Source: CAJQQY01 sp964352225 (GTDB taxonomy: Bacteria; Bacteroidota; Bacteroidia; Chitinophagales; Saprospiraceae). Taken from it: a stretch of 32,720 nt of DNA. The notes under the pieces were generated by a model. That model saw only the letters and a list, made by a program, of their open reading frames with translations. It searched no databases and was not told where the DNA came from. The DNA lies in NCBI GenBank assembly GCA_964352225.1, contig CAYGRM010000027.1, positions 1-32,720 on the forward strand, read 5' to 3'. The position numbers and the translations under genes are program-made. Positions 15,269-23,112 of the stretch are shown here, piece by piece. Position 1 is the first letter of the stretch. Each line of letters opens with the position of its first letter.

Positions 15269-15904
15269 ATGAAAAAGAACTTAATGTTAATCGTGCTTAG
15301 TTTTTTAGCGCTTCAAGGTTTTGGACAAACAGAAACACTATTCAATCGAGCAAGAGTGGTGGGTGCATTTGGTGCTCCAATTACAGAATTTAGTCAATTC
15401 AAAGGCGACTATATTGTTTCATCTGGTGGTGGTGGTGGATTAATTATCGATGATTTTTTCATTGGTGGATATGGAATGGGTACAGTCGATATCAACGAAT
15501 TTGTTGAAAACAATGAAACCATTGAAATGGAAATGGGACATGGTGGATTTTGGTTAGGCTATACTTATCGGTCTTATAAATTAGTTCATTTTTTCGCGAG
15601 TACCAAATTAGGATGGGGCGGAATTGATATCGAAATTGATGACTCAGGTTTCAAAACTAATGACAATATTTTTGTGGTGACTCCTGAAGTTGGATTGGAG
15701 TTGAATGTTTTCCGCTGGTTTAAAATAGCAGGTACCGTTGGCTATAGATCAGTTTCGGGGGTGTCAATCACAGGTCAAAGCAATAAAGATTTTAGTGGAA
15801 TGGCTGGAACATTGACTTTTAGATTTGGAGGATTTGGGGATTGGAAACGAAGTCGCAGAGATAGAGATAGAGATAGAGACAGAAGAGATAGATTTGATGA
15901 TTAA
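15269..15904 (+). CDS. Small outer-membrane beta-barrel-like protein with Arg-Asp tail
   Basis: 211 residues. Signal peptide 1-19 (MKKNLMLIVLSFLALQGFG-Q). Residues 20-190 are alternating, Gly-rich amphipathic strands ('GGLIIDDFFIGGYGMGTVDI', 'GGFWLGYTYRSYKLVHFFASTKLGWGG', 'IFVVTPEVGLELNVFRWFKIAGTVGYRS', 'GMAGTLTFRFGGFGDW'), suggesting an 8-strand outer-membrane barrel as in many small Bacteroidota proteins of unknown function. The last ~18 residues are a low-complexity Arg/Asp run (RRDRDRDRDRRDR) encoded by a hexanucleotide tandem tract at 15855-15892, which could vary in length without frameshift. I do not recognise a specific family. It lies between the STN gene and the TonB receptor; whether it belongs to the same regulon is not shown. 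Confidence 0.75.
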   Translation: MKKNLMLIVLSFLALQGFGQTETLFNRARVVGAFGAPITEFSQFKGDYIVSSGGGGGLIIDDFFIGGYGMGTVDINEFVENNETIEMEMGHGGFWLGYTYRSYKLVHFFASTKLGWGGIDIEIDDSGFKTNDNIFVVTPEVGLELNVFRWFKIAGTVGYRSVSGVSITGQSNKDFSGMAGTLTFRFGGFGDWKRSRRDRDRDRDRRDRFDD

Positions 15905-15927
15905 ATGTTTTTAAATAATTATCATTG

Positions 15928-16015
15928 ATAGCTATTGGGTTTGCGGGATTGGGAATTGAAATTTATTTATGAATGGTTTTTCAAATATCTCAACACCTGC
16001 AATCTCAATAGCTAT
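15928..16015. repeat. Inverted repeat after the small barrel gene
   Basis: ATAGCTATTGGGTTTGCGGG (15928-15947) opposes 15996-16015, whose complement reads ATAGCTATTGAGATTGCAGG (17 of 20). The spacer is 48 nt. It begins 23 nt after the stop codon of the 15269 gene. Confidence 0.6.
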
Positions 16016-16022
16016 TGAAATG

Positions 16023-16041
16023 ATTATGACCTAGAACTTAA
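16023..16041 (+). repeat. 19-bp direct repeat, copy 2
   Basis: ATTATGACCTAGAACTTAA, identical to 15223-15241 (800 bp apart). Confidence 0.7.
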
Positions 16042-16188
16042 GTATCGGAACAGATTTGATATATTATTTCTTCTTCGCCCTAAATTTTAAAGCAATGAAA
16101 TGGTAAAGAGTATCTAACCCGATTGACCGGTAAAAAAACCTGATTGAACTTTTTAGTCAATAGGTTGAAATCATTTAGGTTACTTTTA

Positions 16189-16302
16189 TAGGATCAGGAA
16201 GGGCTTTCTCATAAAAATACCATGTAAGGTTGAATGTGTCTTTTTTTAAATGCCTTAAATGGTTCAAATTTATTATTTATGATAAAGCCCTTTAGGATCA
16301 GG
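16189..16302. mobile_element. MITE-like element with 10-bp target duplication
   Basis: Perfect direct repeats TAGGATCAGG at 16189-16198 and 16293-16302 flank a 94-bp segment. Its ends are inverted repeats: AAGGGCTTTCTCATAAA at the left (16199-16215) against the complement of the right end, AAGGGCTTTATCATAAA (16 of 17). The interior has no ORF. Terminal inverted repeats bounded by direct repeats are the structure left by a non-autonomous DNA transposon. A target duplication near 10 bp occurs with some IS4-like families, but I cannot assign a parent element. Confidence 0.7.
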
Positions 16303-16352
16303 TGAAATTATTTTTATAACACTTTTTTAACATAAAAAGCTAAAACTAAAAT

Positions 16353-16380
16353 AGGGGTCTCAAATCCTCAAAACGTCATA
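16353..16380 (+). promoter_or_regulatory. Putative ECF promoter of the TonB-receptor operon
   Basis: AGGGGT (16353-16358) and CGTCATA (16374-16380) with a 15-nt spacer match the motif before fecR (12096-12124, 16-nt spacer). The preceding AAAACTAA is shared as well. It would give a ~190-nt leader for the TonB-dependent receptor at 16576. Confidence 0.55.
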
Positions 16381-16475
16381 TGAGCAAAGACATCAAATTA
16401 AGAAAATGATACAGGTCTTTTCGCTCTGAAAATTTATAACAATCAATTTACATTTTTAAGATAATCCGATTTTAG

Positions 16476-16521
16476 AAAATAGGTGTTGACTATTTTTCTA
16501 ATAGCCACGCCTATTTTTTTT
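16476..16521 (+). terminator. Terminator-like hairpin in the TonB-receptor leader (possible attenuator)
   Basis: AAAATAGG (16476-16483) pairs with CCTATTTT (16510-16517). Inner pairs GT/AC, G/C and CTATT/AATAG close a 5-nt loop, TTTCT. A run of eight T begins at 16514. It lies between the ECF promoter-like motif and the receptor's start, so it could limit read-through or be conditionally bypassed. It also overlaps the earliest in-frame ATG (16483), which argues against that start. Confidence 0.6.
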
Positions 16522-16575
16522 CGGAAAAACCAAAGTGAAATCAATCACATTTTTTTTAGAAAAACAATATTCAAA

Positions 16576-18978
16576 ATGAAAATCACCTTAAAAAATGTAT
16601 TCCTAGTAATTTATGTTTTAGTGCTTTTACTAATCACATTTTCTTCGAATGCACAAACCACTTTAACCCAAACCATCAAAGGAACTGTCCTTGACAATGA
16701 TTCTGAAATGCCATTGATTGGCGCAAATGTCATCATCACTTCCACGACTGAAATGATGGGGACAAGCACAGACCTTGACGGAAATTTTAGAATTGAAAAT
16801 GTGCCGATTGGAAGACATAGTATTCAAATCTCTTATTTAGGTTATGAAGAATCCAATTTGCAAAGTGTCTTGTTGACTTCTGGAAAAGAGTTGTCACTCA
16901 ACATCGAAATGCAAGAAGCCCTCAACCAAATGACTGAAGTGGTGGTGACTGCTCAACATGACAAAACCAAACCAATCAATGAATTAGCAACCGTCTCTGC
17001 CCGATCATTTTCAGTAGAAGAAACTGCTCGGTACGCCTCCAGTCTTTTTGACCCAGCACGAATGGCACAAAACTATGCGGGGGTTACCGTTGGAGGTGGA
17101 TCGAGCGATTTGTTCAACGAAATTATCGTTCGTGGGAATTCCCCAAAAGGTGTGATGTGGAGATTAGAAGGTATCGAAATTCCTAATCCAAATCACTTTG
17201 GAGGCATGGGGAATTCAGGTGGAGGAATCAGTATGTTGAGTAGCACGACTTTGAGTAATTCTGATTTTTATACGGGTGCTTTTCCTTCTGAATTCGGAAA
17301 TGCCACTTCTGGCGTTTTTGATTTGAACATGAGAAAAGGGAATAACGAAAAACGGGAATACTCATTTATGGTTGGAGTGTTAGGATTAGAAGCTGGCCTC
17401 GAAGGACCATTTAGTGAAAATTATAATGGGTCGTATTTGTTGAATTATCGATACTCTACTTTAGGACTTTTGCAAGAGGTTGGATTGAATCCTGCGGGGG
17501 ATGTTTTGCCAGCGTATCAAGATTTATCTTTCAAGGTAAACTTGCCAACTAAAGGTTATGGAACCTTCGCCATTTTTGGTTTGGCTGGGAAAAATATCGC
17601 TTCGCAAACTGCCGAAGCCGACTCCACTAAATGGGTGGATGATGATGGGAAATGGAGTTTTGAAGAAAGACAAAAAGTAGGAACTATTGGAGTGTCTCAT
17701 AAATTAATTTTAACACCAACTAGCTATTTACGAACGGTTGTCGCAGCTTCCTCAGATAGCTACGAAGCAGAAGAATCATACTTAGACGTAGAGAATAATT
17801 ATAAAGATGTTTTAGATGAGATCGCCATTTTTGATAATAAAATTATTCGTGCAACAACAACATACACGAATAAGATTAATGCAAAAAATACTTTCCAAGC
17901 AGGAGGGATTTTTACTAATCAAAAGTTTAGTTTCAAATCTGAGGAAAACCAAGGAGAGGATACTTGGGAAAGTTATTTGAACAATGAAGGGGAAACTCAA
18001 CTATACCAAACTTACGCACATTGGAAACATCGCTTCGATGAAAAATGGACTTTGAACGCTGGGTTTCATTATACCTATTTTGCCTTGAATGGAAGTCAGT
18101 CGCTTGAGCCTCGTGCTGCGATAAAATTTCAAGCAAGTCCAAAACAGTCTTGGAGTGCGGCAGTAGGATTGCATAGTAAGCCAGAGCATGTCTCATTTTA
18201 TTTCGCAGAAGTGACAGAAGAAGGACAACCTAAAACAGCTCCAAACAAAGATTTAGATATGACAAAATCATTGCAAGCAGTTATTGGTTACGATCAAAAT
18301 TTAGGAGAAAATCTTCGCTTGAAAATAGAAACTTACTATCAACATTTATATGATGTGCCAATTGTTGATGAACCAGGAAGTACCAGCTCAGTTATCAATA
18401 CTCAAGATATTTGGGATGTTTTAGGAGAATCATTTGAAGCAACCAACGAAGGAACGGCAAGAAATTATGGCGTAGATATTACGATTGAAAAGTTCTTTTC
18501 CAAGAACTATTATTTCTTGATTACAGGATCTTTGTTTGATTCAAAATATACCCCAAAAGATGGCAACGAATATCACACTCGCTACGCTTCAAATTACCAA
18601 TCGAATGTTTTATTCGGAAAAGAATGGAAAGTTGGTAAAAGCAAAAAGAACATTTTTGGAATCAATGGAAAATCAATTTTTGCAGGAGGAAATCGAATCA
18701 CTCCAATTGACCTAGAAGCATCTAGAGCTGCAGATGAAACTGTTCGGGATGATAGTCAAAGATTTGGAGCACATGCACCAGCGTATTGGAGGTTTGATGT
18801 TGGGATAAGTTATAAAATCAATAAAAAAAGAATGACCCATTCCATTTTGTTAGATGTCCAAAATGTAACAAATCATGAAAATGTAGATTACCAATATTAC
18901 AGTTCAGGTGCGGATAAAATTGTCAACGTAACCCAAACTGGATTATTCCCAACTTTTAATTATCGAATCGAATTTTAA
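16576..18978 (+). CDS. TonB-dependent outer-membrane receptor with carboxypeptidase-like N-domain
   Basis: 800 residues from ATG 16576. This start opens on a signal peptide (MKITLKNVFLVIYVLVLLLI...NA-Q, 1-27), whereas the upstream in-frame ATG at 16483 lies inside a hairpin and would put 31 odd residues before it. Residues 33-115 are a CarboxypepD_reg-like domain ('KGTVLDNDSEMPLIGANV', 'TDLDGNFRIENVPIGRHSIQISYLGYEE'). The plug covers about 140-255 ('NEIIVRGNSPKGVMWRLEGIEIPNP', 'GAFPSEFGNATSGVFDL'). A ~540-residue barrel follows, ending in 'FPTFNYRIEF' with terminal Phe. It has no STN domain, so it is not a classic transducer. It should import a substrate using TonB energy; the substrate is unknown. 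The lipoprotein gene follows by 32 bp, likely in one transcript. Confidence 0.92.
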   Translation: MKITLKNVFLVIYVLVLLLITFSSNAQTTLTQTIKGTVLDNDSEMPLIGANVIITSTTEMMGTSTDLDGNFRIENVPIGRHSIQISYLGYEESNLQSVLLTSGKELSLNIEMQEALNQMTEVVVTAQHDKTKPINELATVSARSFSVEETARYASSLFDPARMAQNYAGVTVGGGSSDLFNEIIVRGNSPKGVMWRLEGIEIPNPNHFGGMGNSGGGISMLSSTTLSNSDFYTGAFPSEFGNATSGVFDLNMRKGNNEKREYSFMVGVLGLEAGLEGPFSENYNGSYLLNYRYSTLGLLQEVGLNPAGDVLPAYQDLSFKVNLPTKGYGTFAIFGLAGKNIASQTAEADSTKWVDDDGKWSFEERQKVGTIGVSHKLILTPTSYLRTVVAASSDSYEAEESYLDVENNYKDVLDEIAIFDNKIIRATTTYTNKINAKNTFQAGGIFTNQKFSFKSEENQGEDTWESYLNNEGETQLYQTYAHWKHRFDEKWTLNAGFHYTYFALNGSQSLEPRAAIKFQASPKQSWSAAVGLHSKPEHVSFYFAEVTEEGQPKTAPNKDLDMTKSLQAVIGYDQNLGENLRLKIETYYQHLYDVPIVDEPGSTSSVINTQDIWDVLGESFEATNEGTARNYGVDITIEKFFSKNYYFLITGSLFDSKYTPKDGNEYHTRYASNYQSNVLFGKEWKVGKSKKNIFGINGKSIFAGGNRITPIDLEASRAADETVRDDSQRFGAHAPAYWRFDVGISYKINKKRMTHSILLDVQNVTNHENVDYQYYSSGADKIVNVTQTGLFPTFNYRIEF

Positions 18979-19010
18979 AAAAAACTATTTAATAAATAAA
19001 AACTAAGATT

Positions 19011-19745
19011 ATGAAAAATCTAAAAATGTATTCCGTCATTTTATTGACAATGATTTTAATGACCAGCTGCCAAGATCGAGGCAATAATGGATTATTTAAT
19101 TGTATCGAAGGCGAAGGCGATGTCGTTACTCAAGAATTATTGATCAATGAATTTTCTGGTGTGAGGTCTCGAGGTTCCTCACAAGTTTATATCACTCAAG
19201 GCAATGATTTTAAAGTAGAAGTCGAAGGCCAACAAAATATTATTGACAATATCGAAACAGACATTCAAAATGGTGTTTGGGAAATCGAATTCGAAGAATG
19301 CCAAAGAAGTTTTACTGAATTGAAAATTTATATCACTATGCCTGAAATCAAAAGTTTAGAAGTTTCTGGCTCAGGAGATATGTTTGGACAAGATGCTTTT
19401 ACTGTCGAGAAAATCAATTTAAAAGTAGATGGTTCAGGAAGTATTGATGTTGCAATTGATGATGCGACCGATGTGGATGCTAGAATTTCAGGCTCTGGAA
19501 AAATAATTTTAGCTGGTACTACCAATTACTTAGGAGCAAAAATTAGTGGTAGCGGAGATCTAAAAGCATACGACCTAGGAGCTAATCTTGGAAACATAAA
19601 AATCACAGGTTCAGGCGATGCAGAAGTGACGGTCTATGATGAATTGGATGTAAGAATTGAGGGAAGTGGAGATGTGTATTATAAAGGTAATCCGATTATT
19701 AATGTGGACATCACGGGGAGTGGTGATTTGAGAAATATGAATTGA
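19011..19745 (+). CDS. GIN-domain (DUF2807) lipoprotein
   Basis: 244 residues. A lipoprotein signal with lipobox L-M-T-S-C places the lipidated cysteine at C20. Residues ~40-240 match the putative auto-transporter adhesin 'head GIN' domain (DUF2807): 'LLINEFSGVRSRGSSQVYITQGNDFKVEVEGQQNIID' followed by repeated S-G-S-G-D turns ('EVSGSGDMFGQDAF', 'VDGSGSIDV', 'ISGSGKIIL', 'ISGSGDLKAY', 'ITGSGDAEV', 'IEGSGDVYY', 'ITGSGDLRNMN') that build a right-handed beta-helix. It lies 32 bp after the TonB receptor, so it is probably co-transcribed and surface- or periplasm-facing. The function of the family is not established. A dispersed palindrome starts right after its stop codon. Confidence 0.9.
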   Translation: MKNLKMYSVILLTMILMTSCQDRGNNGLFNCIEGEGDVVTQELLINEFSGVRSRGSSQVYITQGNDFKVEVEGQQNIIDNIETDIQNGVWEIEFEECQRSFTELKIYITMPEIKSLEVSGSGDMFGQDAFTVEKINLKVDGSGSIDVAIDDATDVDARISGSGKIILAGTTNYLGAKISGSGDLKAYDLGANLGNIKITGSGDAEVTVYDELDVRIEGSGDVYYKGNPIINVDITGSGDLRNMN

Positions 19746-19838
19746 TTTTTTGCCGCTGACTTTTTATGACTTTTCTCAGACTTTTTATTGGAGTCTGTGA
19801 AAAGTCATAAAAATGTCTTTGTTAGTCTGTGGCAAAAA
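19746..19838. repeat. Dispersed palindromic repeat, copy 2, between convergent stops
   Basis: The left arm (TTTTTTGCCGCTGAC, then TTTTTATGACTTTTCTCAGA) opposes the right arm (19791-19838), whose complement reads TTTTTTGCCACAGACT...TTTTTATGACTTTTCACAGA with an ~11-nt insertion. It occupies the whole space between the GIN lipoprotein's stop (TGA, ending 19745) and the ankyrin gene's stop (19840 side). GCC(A/G)CAGACT stems plus T-runs in both directions make it a likely bidirectional terminator. Confidence 0.8.
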
Positions 19839-19839
19839 A

Positions 19840-21117
19840 TTACTCTTCCTCTTCGCTTGAACCATTTTTCACAAAAGCAACTCCTTCCTCAGAGACTACT
19901 CCTTCCTCTAATAATCCATTCACCCAATCTCTTCGATTAAAATGCATCGCCCATTCGATCGGTGTTTTTCCTTCCGTCACTCGATTCAGATCAACATTAT
20001 GGATCGCCAAAACGGGGAGCGTGGCTACCGAACTTTTTTCAATCGCTTTCACAATTGGAGAAGTTCCATCTTTTCCGCCATAGTATGGATCAGCTCCGGC
20101 AGTCAAAAGTAAGTGCAGCATTTTAGGATCTTTGTAAGCTAGAAAAGTAGGACTCAATAATTGATTCTGATCATTTAAAAGATTTGCATCTTCACCTAGA
20201 TTTTTATCCAAAATAAATTTTACCAACTTGTGAGCACCCATACTTACTGCCAGCGTAATCGGAGAGTGATGTTGCTCCAAAACAACTTTTCCAACATTGG
20301 CACCTTTCCCTACTAACTCGATTACCGCTTTGGTATTTTTATAAAAAATAGCAGACAGCAGGGGAGTAGTTTTAAACTCTGCATCTACTTCATCCATATT
20401 TTCGATTTTCTTCAAAAAGAAATCTACGCCTACCTGATCTCCTTTTTGAATGGCAGAGATGAGTGCATTGGCAACTCCTTTGTTGTTCACATCGTAAGTT
20501 TTTTCTAAGCGAGCAGTTGCAGCATCGGCAGCAGCTTTTTCTTTTAATTCTTTTTGCTTTGCTTCGAAAGCTTCTTTTTGTTCTCTCAATTTCTTCGCTT
20601 CCTCCGCTTTTGCTTTGATCTCCTCATGCGTCACTTTATCAACTGCTACTTTTTCCAATCGCTTGCCTTCTTTAAAGCCTTCCATTTGATTGAGCAATTC
20701 CACAAAACCTTTTCGTTTAGCTTCATCGATTGGACTATTTCCACTAGGTTCTTTTTTATAAATATTTGCGCCAGCTTCCATGAGTAATTGTACATACTCT
20801 GCATTTCGCCAAGAGACTGCTTTGAAAATAGCAGACTCTCCATCTTTTCCTACTAGATTAGGATCAGCTTTTCCTTCCAATAGAATTTCGATAATGTCTG
20901 TATTATTATTGTCAATCGCGATAGGTAAAGCTCGACGTTGGATGCCATCTTGAAGATTAGGATTGATACCAGCATAGATGCAACGGGCAACCATTTCAGT
21001 ATCATTTTTCTTTACTGCATTGATTAAGTCGTGGATTTCAAGGTTGAATTTATCCGAAATATATTGAGTTCCTTTTTTTAAAAATTGTCCTGTTTTTTTG
21101 AAAAAATCTTCTGCCAT
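19840..21117 (-). CDS. Ankyrin-repeat protein with central coiled coil
   Basis: 425 residues, no signal peptide or membrane helix, so cytoplasmic. Ankyrin repeats lie in two blocks: about 27-145 ('DLINAVKKNDTEMVARCIYAGINPNL', 'LPIAIDNNNTDIIEILLEGKADPNLV', 'SAIFKAVSWRNAEYVQLLMEAGANI') and about 212-405 ('NALISAIQKGDQVGVDFFLKK', 'TPLLSAIFYKNTKAVIELVGKGANV', 'SPITLAVSMGAHKLVKFILD', 'LLTAGADPYYGGKDGTSPIVKAIEK'). Between them, residues 160-205 are a charged helical stretch rich in K, E and A, probably a coiled coil. The C-terminus ends in acidic EEEE. Ankyrin repeats bind other proteins; the partner is unknown. It lies between the GIN lipoprotein (convergent) and the sulfatase (divergent). Confidence 0.88.
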   Translation of the reverse strand: MAEDFFKKTGQFLKKGTQYISDKFNLEIHDLINAVKKNDTEMVARCIYAGINPNLQDGIQRRALPIAIDNNNTDIIEILLEGKADPNLVGKDGESAIFKAVSWRNAEYVQLLMEAGANIYKKEPSGNSPIDEAKRKGFVELLNQMEGFKEGKRLEKVAVDKVTHEEIKAKAEEAKKLREQKEAFEAKQKELKEKAAADAATARLEKTYDVNNKGVANALISAIQKGDQVGVDFFLKKIENMDEVDAEFKTTPLLSAIFYKNTKAVIELVGKGANVGKVVLEQHHSPITLAVSMGAHKLVKFILDKNLGEDANLLNDQNQLLSPTFLAYKDPKMLHLLLTAGADPYYGGKDGTSPIVKAIEKSSVATLPVLAIHNVDLNRVTEGKTPIEWAMHFNRRDWVNGLLEEGVVSEEGVAFVKNGSSEEEE

Positions 21118-21477
21118 GGTTTTGTTTATTTTTTTGTAAAAATAGGTTTTTTCATTTATGGTTTAAAGATTAATGATTGATTTATTTTTTACTCAAAAAA
21201 AATTAAATACCTTAATCTAGGTCTGAAATATATACTTGAAAACATCTTTTTTTATTGGGGTGTTTTTTCCTAAAAAAGAACAATATAAAATCAAACTTTA
21301 AAACTATGTGAAAAGTCTCGACCAACAAAGAATCAAACTCGTCAAAGGAAAAAAAGAAGACTTTAAAAAAAATCATTTAATGATCAAGCTATAAATTAGG
21401 AGATTAAACTATATTCGTTTTGTCTAGTCTAATTTTTTTAATTCTTCGATAGATTTTGTCACAATTAAAATACGTAA
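21118..21477. other. Divergent intergenic region, no gene seen
   Basis: 360 bp of AT-rich DNA between the leftward ankyrin gene and the rightward sulfatase gene. A weak AAAACA/TGTTTT stem with a T-run lies near 21240-21268. Both promoters must be here but no clear boxes could be assigned. Confidence 0.45.
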
Positions 21478-23043
21478 ATGAAATTTCCAACTAAATCCCT
21501 ATTTCCAATTTTTGCCCTTCTACTTATTTGTACACCACTTTTTTCTCAACAACCCAATGTCCTGTTTATCATTGTAGATGATATTGGCGTGGGGCCAATC
21601 CCCAATTATTCACCTAGCTCAACTAAGGCAAATATGCCTCATTTGGAGGCAATGATGAATGAGGGAATTACCTTCGACAATGTTTGGTCAAATCCAGTTT
21701 GTGCTCCAAGTCGAGCGAACATTTTGACAGGTAAACATGGCTTTCGAACCAATGTTTTAAATGCTGAGGATTTAGCGACACTTTCACAAGATGAAACCAC
21801 TCTTCATGAATATATCGACCAATTGTCTAATGGAACTTATAGCAATAGCTTAATTGGAAAATGGCATTTAGGAGGTAGTAATGGAATGAATACAAACTAT
21901 GATTACCCAAATGAATCTGGGATTGAATATTTTGGAGGAATTATGGGCGGAGGTGTTCAAGATTATGAAGATTATACTTTAGTCATCAATGGACAAGCGA
22001 CTGCTACGACAGATTATATCACGACCAAATTTACAGATTTGGCAATCGATTGGATCAATGACCAAAATCAACCTTGGTTTTGTTGGTTAGCTTATAATGC
22101 TGCACATACGCCTTTCCATCTTCCACCAACAAATATGCATACACAAGGAAATTTACCAACTGATTCTGCTTCGATTGCTGATAATCCATTGCCTTATTAT
22201 TTAGCGATGGTAGAAAGTTTAGATTTTGAAATGGGTAGATTATTCGACAATATTCCAGAGAGTGAATTAGAAAATACGGTGATTATTTTTGTGGGTGACA
22301 ATGGAACGCCGGGAGCGGTGGTGGAATCTCCGTATCAATCTAATCGAGCTAAAGGAAGTTTGTATCAAGGTGGAGTTCATGTGCCAATGGTCATTTCTGG
22401 TGTAGGGGTCAATCGAGTAAATGAACGAGAGGATGCTTTAGTTTCTTTTTCCGATTTGTTTTCGACAATTGTAGAATTGACAGGAACGCCCCTTTCTCAA
22501 ATTCATGATAGCTATAGTTTTGCATCATTACTTACTGCTCAAGATGATGGACAAAGAGATTGTATATACACCGAAGTTCAGTCTGGTGGAAATTCTGATG
22601 GTTGGGCTGCTCGCGATGAAACTTATAAATTTATCAGCTTGGCAAATGGTGGGCAACGATTTTATAATTTGATCGATGATCCTTACGAGATGGATAATTT
22701 ATTACCAGTTGGTATGTTGAATACTACAGAATTAGCTGCATTCGAGAAATTATCTAATCATTTTGATGTGATTAGTCCTGTGAAAAATATAGAAAAAGCA
22801 GCGGTAGGATTTAATGTTTTCCCAAATCCAGCTAATGATAATTTATTTTTGGAAATGGAAAATTTTGAAAAATTTACCTCCTCGGGAGACAGGCAATACT
22901 TTTCCATTTTTGATATTTCTGGAAAAGAAATGAAAAGAGGAGAAGTGAATTTTGAAAATGAAACGATTAATATTGACGAATTAAATGCAGGGATATATTT
23001 AATTCAAGTAGGGCAGGAGGTGAGGAAATTTGTAAAAGATTAA
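21478..23043 (+). CDS. Secreted sulfatase with T9SS sorting domain
   Basis: 521 residues. Signal peptide 1-23 (ends PLFS-Q). The type I sulfatase signature C-x-P-S-R-x3-L-T-G is at 75-85 (CAPSRANILTGK), with Cys75 to be oxidised to formylglycine. Further active-site residues: Asp34/Asp35 ('IIVDDIG'), Arg79, Lys128/His130 ('GKWHLGG'), His210 ('NAAHTPFH'), Asp274/Asn275 ('VGDNGTPG') and Lys292 ('RAKGSLYQGGVHVP'), so it should be catalytically competent. The substrate is not readable. Residues ~440-521 are a T9SS type A sorting domain ('GFNVFPNPANDNLFLEM', 'FSIFDISGKEMKRGEV', 'LNAGIYLIQVG', 'RKFVKD'). It would therefore leave the cell through the type IX system. No maturation enzyme or other polysaccharide genes are adjacent. 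Confidence 0.93.
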   Translation: MKFPTKSLFPIFALLLICTPLFSQQPNVLFIIVDDIGVGPIPNYSPSSTKANMPHLEAMMNEGITFDNVWSNPVCAPSRANILTGKHGFRTNVLNAEDLATLSQDETTLHEYIDQLSNGTYSNSLIGKWHLGGSNGMNTNYDYPNESGIEYFGGIMGGGVQDYEDYTLVINGQATATTDYITTKFTDLAIDWINDQNQPWFCWLAYNAAHTPFHLPPTNMHTQGNLPTDSASIADNPLPYYLAMVESLDFEMGRLFDNIPESELENTVIIFVGDNGTPGAVVESPYQSNRAKGSLYQGGVHVPMVISGVGVNRVNEREDALVSFSDLFSTIVELTGTPLSQIHDSYSFASLLTAQDDGQRDCIYTEVQSGGNSDGWAARDETYKFISLANGGQRFYNLIDDPYEMDNLLPVGMLNTTELAAFEKLSNHFDVISPVKNIEKAAVGFNVFPNPANDNLFLEMENFEKFTSSGDRQYFSIFDISGKEMKRGEVNFENETINIDELNAGIYLIQVGQEVRKFVKD

Positions 23044-23059
23044 AATTTGGAGAGGAGGT

Positions 23060-23110
23060 TATTCACAAGGTGATTCGAATAGAAGTCACCTTGTGAATAG
23101 AGCTTTTTCT
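23060..23110. terminator. Perfect 14-bp hairpin between convergent genes
   Basis: TATTCACAAGGTGA (23060-23073) pairs exactly with TCACCTTGTGAATA (23086-23099), loop 12 nt, followed by GAGCTTTTTCTTTTT. It is a strong rho-independent terminator for the sulfatase gene and lies between it and the end of the leftward gene at 23113. Confidence 0.85.
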
Positions 23111-23112
23111 TT

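Larger units (their letters stand above)
15905..16575 (+). other. Long leader and intergenic region before the TonB receptor
   Basis: 671 bp without a supportable gene. In order it holds an inverted repeat (15928-16015), the second 19-bp direct repeat (16023-16041), a MITE-like element with flanking direct repeats (16189-16302), an ECF promoter-like motif (16353-16380) and a terminator-like hairpin (16476-16521) before the receptor's ATG at 16576. Confidence 0.7.

Noticed and set aside
16483..16575. Upstream in-frame ATG extending the TonB receptor by 31 residues
   Set aside because: It lies inside a terminator-like hairpin and places an odd hydrophobic/charged stretch before a normal signal peptide that begins at the 16576 ATG.
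9308..23043. Esterase and sulfatase as parts of a polysaccharide utilisation locus
   Set aside because: They are 10 kb apart, in separate transcription units, with no SusC/SusD pair, glycoside hydrolase or hybrid sensor nearby.
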